64,000 nt of DNA, taken from NCBI GenBank assembly GCA_041916775.1, contig JAYRYZ010000006.1:62001-126000 (forward strand), given 5' to 3'. Both the position numbers and the translations under genes were made by a program. This DNA comes from UBA2357 sp041916775. Lineage in GTDB: Bacteria > Pseudomonadota > Gammaproteobacteria > Burkholderiales > Rhodocyclaceae. Every line of letters begins with the position of its first letter. Positions within the stretch are counted from its first letter, which is position 1. The notes beneath the pieces are model-generated. The model was given only the letters and a program-made list of their open reading frames with translations, was not told the DNA's origin and did not search any database. Shown piece after piece: positions 63,701-64,000 of this stretch.

Positions 63701-64000
63701 CAGGCACGCGGCACTCACCTCCTGTTCCTGAACGACGACGTTGTCGCGACGCACACTGGCTGGCTGGAAGCCTTGTTGTCCGCATTCGCACTTCACGAGG
63801 ATGTCGGCATCACCGGATGTCGGCTCGATTTTCCCAATGGCAAGCTCCAGCATGCGGGCGTGGTGCTCGGGATGTCGGGTGCTGCGGACTTCATCTGGTC
63901 CGGTCGGGAACAAGGGTTCGTAGAGCAACTGGCGGAGTTGACAGCCCCGCGGACCGTTTCAGCGGTGACTGGCGCCTGCATGATGGTCGAGCGTGCGCTT
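60794..64000 (+). CDS. Giant glycosyltransferase: WbsX/GH99-like plus GT2 modules (3' end outside window)
   Basis: 1069 codons seen, open to the edge. About 1-265: N-terminal region of unknown type (RHVLVCLTADNPFCEPHVDT). About 269-620: WbsX/GH99-like domain (YIAYYLPQFHAIPENDRWW, GKGFTEWTNVSRA, FCLCWANENWTRRWDG, FINAWNEWAEGAHLEP). About 676-860: a GT2-like domain without clear DXD (RIRVVLSYSALHVGVFD; EAGDRILPHGLL). From about 888: a canonical GT2 domain (SIIVPTHEQPLAFQRCVESL; LFLNDDVVATHTGWLEALL). Such multi-domain proteins assemble O-antigen, capsule or glycoprotein glycans. Probably co-transcribed with the upstream genes. Confidence 0.88.
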   Translation, partial: MNASATHGDVHAPTKRHVLVCLTADNPFCEPHVDTLVTQAEREFRIDVFRIAPRSSEGRDRKADIGQIIATLVLRADRIPVDDDGVIIIVAPHLEAPNTAETYRQRQFALRMLDAHGLRAAQAAFSSLPDLGVATLAGTPQIALAARTDNALQERLARQLSIPVEHIRRGQYFPAPLFYLRAACLRRLVAHLKLDARTDDSALMSALSLGFQPACLAIGYDVRDLLPGVRAASAESLRNHIAQRCKTAGTTLRSEEFKPPTEHTVTPVSAPVRYIAYYLPQFHAIPENDRWWGKGFTEWTNVSRATPRFVGHYQPRLPADLGFYDLSLDDVMTAQIQLARQHGIHGFCFYFYWFNGKTLLETPLRQFLADPTKDFPFCLCWANENWTRRWDGQEQEVLIEQSHSARDDIRFIAHIAQYLRDPRCIRIDGKPLLLVYRASLLGDARATTKRWRDWCREHAVGEIHLAAVLSFDIDDPRPFGFDSAVEFPPHQLSNLPPINSTVEMLDPAFSGEILDYRETVLLEALGKYASQSKSPFPRFHGVMTGWDNDARRNGTGRTFHHATPSAYANWLRLASTATLRDKPPQQRYVFINAWNEWAEGAHLEPCRHFGHAYLTATSDTLSLLSPPEDLLRDDAPAALGASSALLHHLPAHLFPLRGQPELALYRERFSSLGQAPRIRVVLSYSALHVGVFDTLQSLAEQSYTNCAISVVSPDHFAASWAAPIAAVHVPTRDVLDGINCVANTVADEWLLLVEAGDRILPHGLLAIAAAAAGQPGATIFYADECSGDGKIAPVRATLRSGFDPIIHAHHDHLGGILAIRRNAFLALGGLQRPLDRSPLHDLTMRLCAAHGEQTIRHIPEILAWRHTPAQPQHRAFTERDNLQASGVGTAVSIIVPTHEQPLAFQRCVESLFAHAGETPFELIIVDHMNRSPAARTFLDGLAGLAPERIRVLAWTAAFNIAAMNNMAAAQARGTHLLFLNDDVVATHTGWLEALLSAFALHEDVGITGCRLDFPNGKLQHAGVVLGMSGAADFIWSGREQGFVEQLAELTAPRTVSAVTGACMMVERAL

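Overview
The window is a high-GC, densely coded stretch of a betaproteobacterial chromosome. The mix of housekeeping neighbourhoods (tsaB-rimI-UDG, ompR-envZ-glbO-yciB-yciI-bolA-ppiC, an ETF pair beside acyl-CoA enzymes, ppx/ppk1/relA) and the style of the proteins suggest Rhodocyclales (Azoarcus/Thauera-like). This placement is by recognition only, with no database search. I recognised no rRNA, tRNA, CRISPR array or insertion sequence.

Layout. 0-6.3 kb: a sigma-54 activator (cut by the window edge) diverges from a formate dehydrogenase operon that has an excellent -24/-12 promoter. 6.4-10.3 kb: a SprA-type metalloprotease, an SOS-box-controlled radical SAM protein and radA. 10.3-15.4 kb: a LysR regulator with a palindromic operator, lplT, and the coupled tsaB-rimI-UDG set. 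15.6-20.3 kb: ompR-envZ followed by a tightly packed row ending in a parvulin and a strong terminator. 20.3-30.5 kb: acyl-CoA dehydrogenase, a CbiM-like permease, etfBA, a TetR regulator with a palindromic operator, a chemoreceptor, a TatD hydrolase, a crotonase and an acyl-CoA ligase. 30.6-46 kb: polyphosphate and stringent-response genes (ppx, ppk1, relA, ppk2), a DUF2157/DUF4401/GDYXXLXY membrane trio, a rubrerythrin/Fe-S/DUF3501 cassette, pyk and xpt. 46-49.5 kb: an HDOD protein, a ThDP-dependent 2-keto acid decarboxylase and a Uma2 nuclease.

49.5-64 kb is an accessory glycan-modification island, transcribed rightward and mostly with overlapping or abutting genes. Its core (53.6-58.6 kb) reads as a complete route to cytidine diphosphoramidate, the donor chemistry known from the O-methyl phosphoramidate (MeOPN) capsule decoration of Campylobacter jejuni. 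It has homologues of L-glutamine kinase (Cj1418), CTP:phosphoglutamine cytidylyltransferase (Cj1416), gamma-glutamyl-CDP-amidate hydrolase (Cj1417) and CDP-amidate 3'-kinase (Cj1415), with an SAM methyltransferase inside the operon. The next gene is a sulfotransferase-fold protein. It keeps the 3'-phosphate-binding motif but has an altered 5' loop, which makes it a candidate phosphoramidate transferase. Around the core lie two methyltransferase fusions sharing a shuffled TPR module, a TPR protein and a giant GH99-like/GT2 glycosyltransferase that runs off the right edge. A phosphoramidate-decorated surface glycan in this kind of organism is the most interesting reading of the window.
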